Source of the DNA: Caulobacter vibrioides OR37
Lineage (GTDB): Bacteria > Pseudomonadota > Alphaproteobacteria > Caulobacterales > Caulobacteraceae
DNA: 33,449 nt
Assembly (NCBI RefSeq): GCF_000372645.1
Contig: NZ_APMP01000036.1
Coordinates: 1 to 33,449 of the forward strand
Direction: 5' to 3'
Positions 31,884 through 33,449 of this stretch are shown here, piece after piece (within the stretch, counting starts at the first letter, position 1; each line of letters starts with the position of its first letter). Under the pieces are notes generated by a model that worked only from the letters and a program-made list of their open reading frames with translations, was not told the DNA's origin and made no database searches. Position numbers and translations under genes: made by a program.

Positions 31884-33194
31884 CTATTCCTCCCGCATCG
31901 TGGTGCGCAGCGTTTCGCGCAGCGGCTGGAACAGGTACTGCAGCACCGTCCGCTCGCCGGTCGGCACGACCACCTGGGCCGGCATCCCGGCGGTGACCTT
32001 GCTGCGGAACTCGGGCGGCAGCTGCTTCAGGTCCACCCGGACGATGCCCAGGAAGTACGAGGTCTTGCCTTCCGGATCGACGATGCGGTCACGCGAAATC
32101 GACTGGATCTTGCCGTTCAGGATCGGGATCTTGCGCGAGTGGAAGGCCGGCAGGCGGACCTCGGTCGTCATGCCCGCGTGCACGTTGTCGACATCGGTCG
32201 GCTGGAAGTGGGCCTGGATCACGAAGGCCTCGTCGTCGGGCGCGATGTCGACCATCGGCTCGGCGGCGCGCACTACGGCGCCCTCGGTGAAGAAGCGCAG
32301 GTTCTGAGCCGTGCCGCTGACCGGCGACACGACGTTGATGCGCCGCTGCTGGTCGGAGGCCACGACCTCCTTCTCGGTCACCTCGGCCAGCTTCACCCGC
32401 GTCTCGGCGATGCTCTGGCTGACGTCCTGGAAGAACTGCTGCTTGATCTGGCGGATCTTCAGCTGGGTCTCGGACATGCCCTGCACGGCCTTGGCGCGGT
32501 CGGCGGACAGGCGGCCGATCGAACCCGACAGGTTGGCCTGTTCGCGCTCCAGCGCCAGCAGACGCGGCCTCGGAACCAGGCCCTTATCGTAGATCTTCTT
32601 CAGATCGCTCAGCTCGTCATTGATATAGCCAAGCTGATCCTTCAGGCCCTGGTTTTGGCGGTCGATACCATCGACCTCGCTCTGATACTGATCACGCTGG
32701 GCGTTCATCAGGTCCACCTGGCCCTGGATGGTCTGCCGCCGTTCGGCAAACTGAGCCTGCTCGTCGGCTATGGCGCGCGCGACCATGGGGTCCGCCCGCT
32801 GGCTGGTCAGCTCGGTGGGGAAGCTAATGGTCGGCCGCTGATCGCGCTCGGCGATCAGACGAGCTTCCATGGCCTTCAGGGCGACGTACTGGTTCTTGGT
32901 GATGCCCGCGGCGGCGTTGGCCTGGGTGGGGTCCAGTTCGAACAGGATCTGTCCGGCCTTCACCTTGTCGCCCTCGTGCACGAGGATCTTGCGGAGCATT
33001 CCGCCTTCCAGGTGCTGGATCGTCTTGCGGTTGCCCTCGGCCGAGACGACCCCGGGCGCCACGACCGCGCTGTCCAGCGGCGCGAACGCCGCCCAGCCGA
33101 GCAGACCCACGAACGTGAAGGCGATAATGCCGTAGCCGATCTTGGCCACGCCATTGTAGTTGTCCGTCGGACGCTTGATCGAAGGGGGCTTCAT
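31884..33194 (-). CDS. rsaE: HlyD-type membrane fusion protein of the S-layer exporter
   Basis: 436 residues. A short cytoplasmic N-terminus, one transmembrane helix (about 18-40, IGYGIIAFTFVGLLGWAAFAPL), a lipoyl-like half (VVSAEGNRKTIQHLEGGMLRKILVHEGDKV), a long coiled-coil (about 90-260), the returning half (RRINVVSPVSGTAQNLRF), and a C-terminal beta-barrel with the HlyD-family ending (VTAGMPAQVVVPTGERTVLQYLFQPL). It would link the RsaD ATPase to the RsaF channel to export the S-layer protein RsaA. A 6-bp palindrome CCGCCC-ATC-GGGCGG (33216-33230) lies between rsaD and rsaE. The rsaA gene itself is not in this window. Confidence 0.93.
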   Translation of the reverse strand: MKPPSIKRPTDNYNGVAKIGYGIIAFTFVGLLGWAAFAPLDSAVVAPGVVSAEGNRKTIQHLEGGMLRKILVHEGDKVKAGQILFELDPTQANAAAGITKNQYVALKAMEARLIAERDQRPTISFPTELTSQRADPMVARAIADEQAQFAERRQTIQGQVDLMNAQRDQYQSEVDGIDRQNQGLKDQLGYINDELSDLKKIYDKGLVPRPRLLALEREQANLSGSIGRLSADRAKAVQGMSETQLKIRQIKQQFFQDVSQSIAETRVKLAEVTEKEVVASDQQRRINVVSPVSGTAQNLRFFTEGAVVRAAEPMVDIAPDDEAFVIQAHFQPTDVDNVHAGMTTEVRLPAFHSRKIPILNGKIQSISRDRIVDPEGKTSYFLGIVRVDLKQLPPEFRSKVTAGMPAQVVVPTGERTVLQYLFQPLRETLRTTMREE

Positions 33195-33264
33195 CTTGTC
33201 TTGAGCCTGATGGACCCGCCCATCGGGCGGTGTCTTGCAAAGGATTGGGGCGAGCGGCGGTCGG

Positions 33265-33449
33265 TCAGTGGGCGCGGAGCGGCGGCGCGGCCGGCGCGGG
33301 CGGCGGTTGCTGCGGCGCGGCCCCCGTCAGCTTGGCCAGCATCAGGTCGCGTTCGCCGAAGTCGGCGATCACACCCTGATTGATCACCATGATGTAGTCG
33401 GCCTGGGCCAGCAAGTTCACCTTGTGCGTCGCGAAGATCACGGTGCGAC
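33265..33449 (-). CDS. rsaD: Type I secretion ABC transporter, C-terminal end only
   Basis: Partial: the window edge cuts it off, leaving 61 codons and the stop. The visible part is the end of an ABC ATPase domain: RTVIFATHKVNLLAQADYIM contains the H-loop histidine (ATHK), followed by VINQGVIADFGERDLMLAKL, typical of the end of the nucleotide-binding domain, and a Pro/Ala-rich tail (PQQPPPAPAAPPLRAH). Its position ahead of rsaE and the perosamine genes marks it as RsaD. Confidence 0.88.
   Translation of the reverse strand, partial: RTVIFATHKVNLLAQADYIMVINQGVIADFGERDLMLAKLTGAAPQQPPPAPAAPPLRAH

Noticed and set aside
1..33449. CRISPR arrays, tRNA or rRNA genes, insertion sequences
   Set aside because: No regularly spaced direct repeats, tRNA-like cloverleaf, rRNA sequence, or transposase motif was seen on either strand.

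Overview
This high-GC window looks like alphaproteobacterial chromosome, most likely Caulobacter or a close relative. The evidence is a perfect CtrA-type box (TTAA-N7-TTAA), two perfect GGAAC-N16-CGTT promoters of the general-stress sigma factor (SigT/EcfG) type, abundant short GC-rich palindromic repeats between genes, and a gene block that I recognise as the Caulobacter S-layer secretion and N-acetylperosamine O-antigen cluster. Assignments rest on reading the sequence and remembered family motifs; no database search was made.

Left part (1-11.1 kb), mostly housekeeping: pheT with its terminator; a possible 50-residue membrane peptide closed by a strong terminator; two overlapping ACT-like genes; an exported MsrA; two tandem DUF4139 genes, the second carrying a palindromic repeat inside its N-terminal coding region; a YqhA/UPF0114 membrane protein; and eipA (DUF1134) divergent from lepA with a CtrA box between them.

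Accessory part (11.2-15.2 kb): a restriction-modification island. It holds an Eco29kI-family GIY-YIG endonuclease (AT-richer than its surroundings), a Vsr mismatch endonuclease, a C5 cytosine methyltransferase, and a second, different Eco29kI-family endonuclease. The last three overlap by 4 bp each. A convergent DUF3883 gene of the type often found in defence loci follows. Two catalytically intact nucleases of one family around one methyltransferase is the most unusual gene arrangement here.

Middle part (15.2-24 kb): an exported Ig-like protein, a small basic protein, an exported predicted methyltransferase, a penicillin-acylase-family Ntn hydrolase, a beta/gamma-crystallin protein with two calcium motifs, an entericidin lipoprotein, a 55-residue protein behind a SigT-type promoter, DUF983, DUF3309, an MHS-family transporter and DUF599. 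A 636-bp intergenic region follows. It holds a second SigT-type promoter with no convincing ORF behind it, and so probably a stress-induced small RNA.

Right part (24-33.4 kb): surface-layer genes. On the minus strand, read right to left, they are rsaD (C-terminal end only), rsaE, gmd, perB, perA, two tandem glycosyltransferases and rsaF; a further glycosyltransferase lies on the plus strand. RsaD/E/F would form the type I exporter for the S-layer protein. Gmd, PerA and PerB would make GDP-N-acetylperosamine, and the glycosyltransferases would build the O-polysaccharide that anchors the S-layer.
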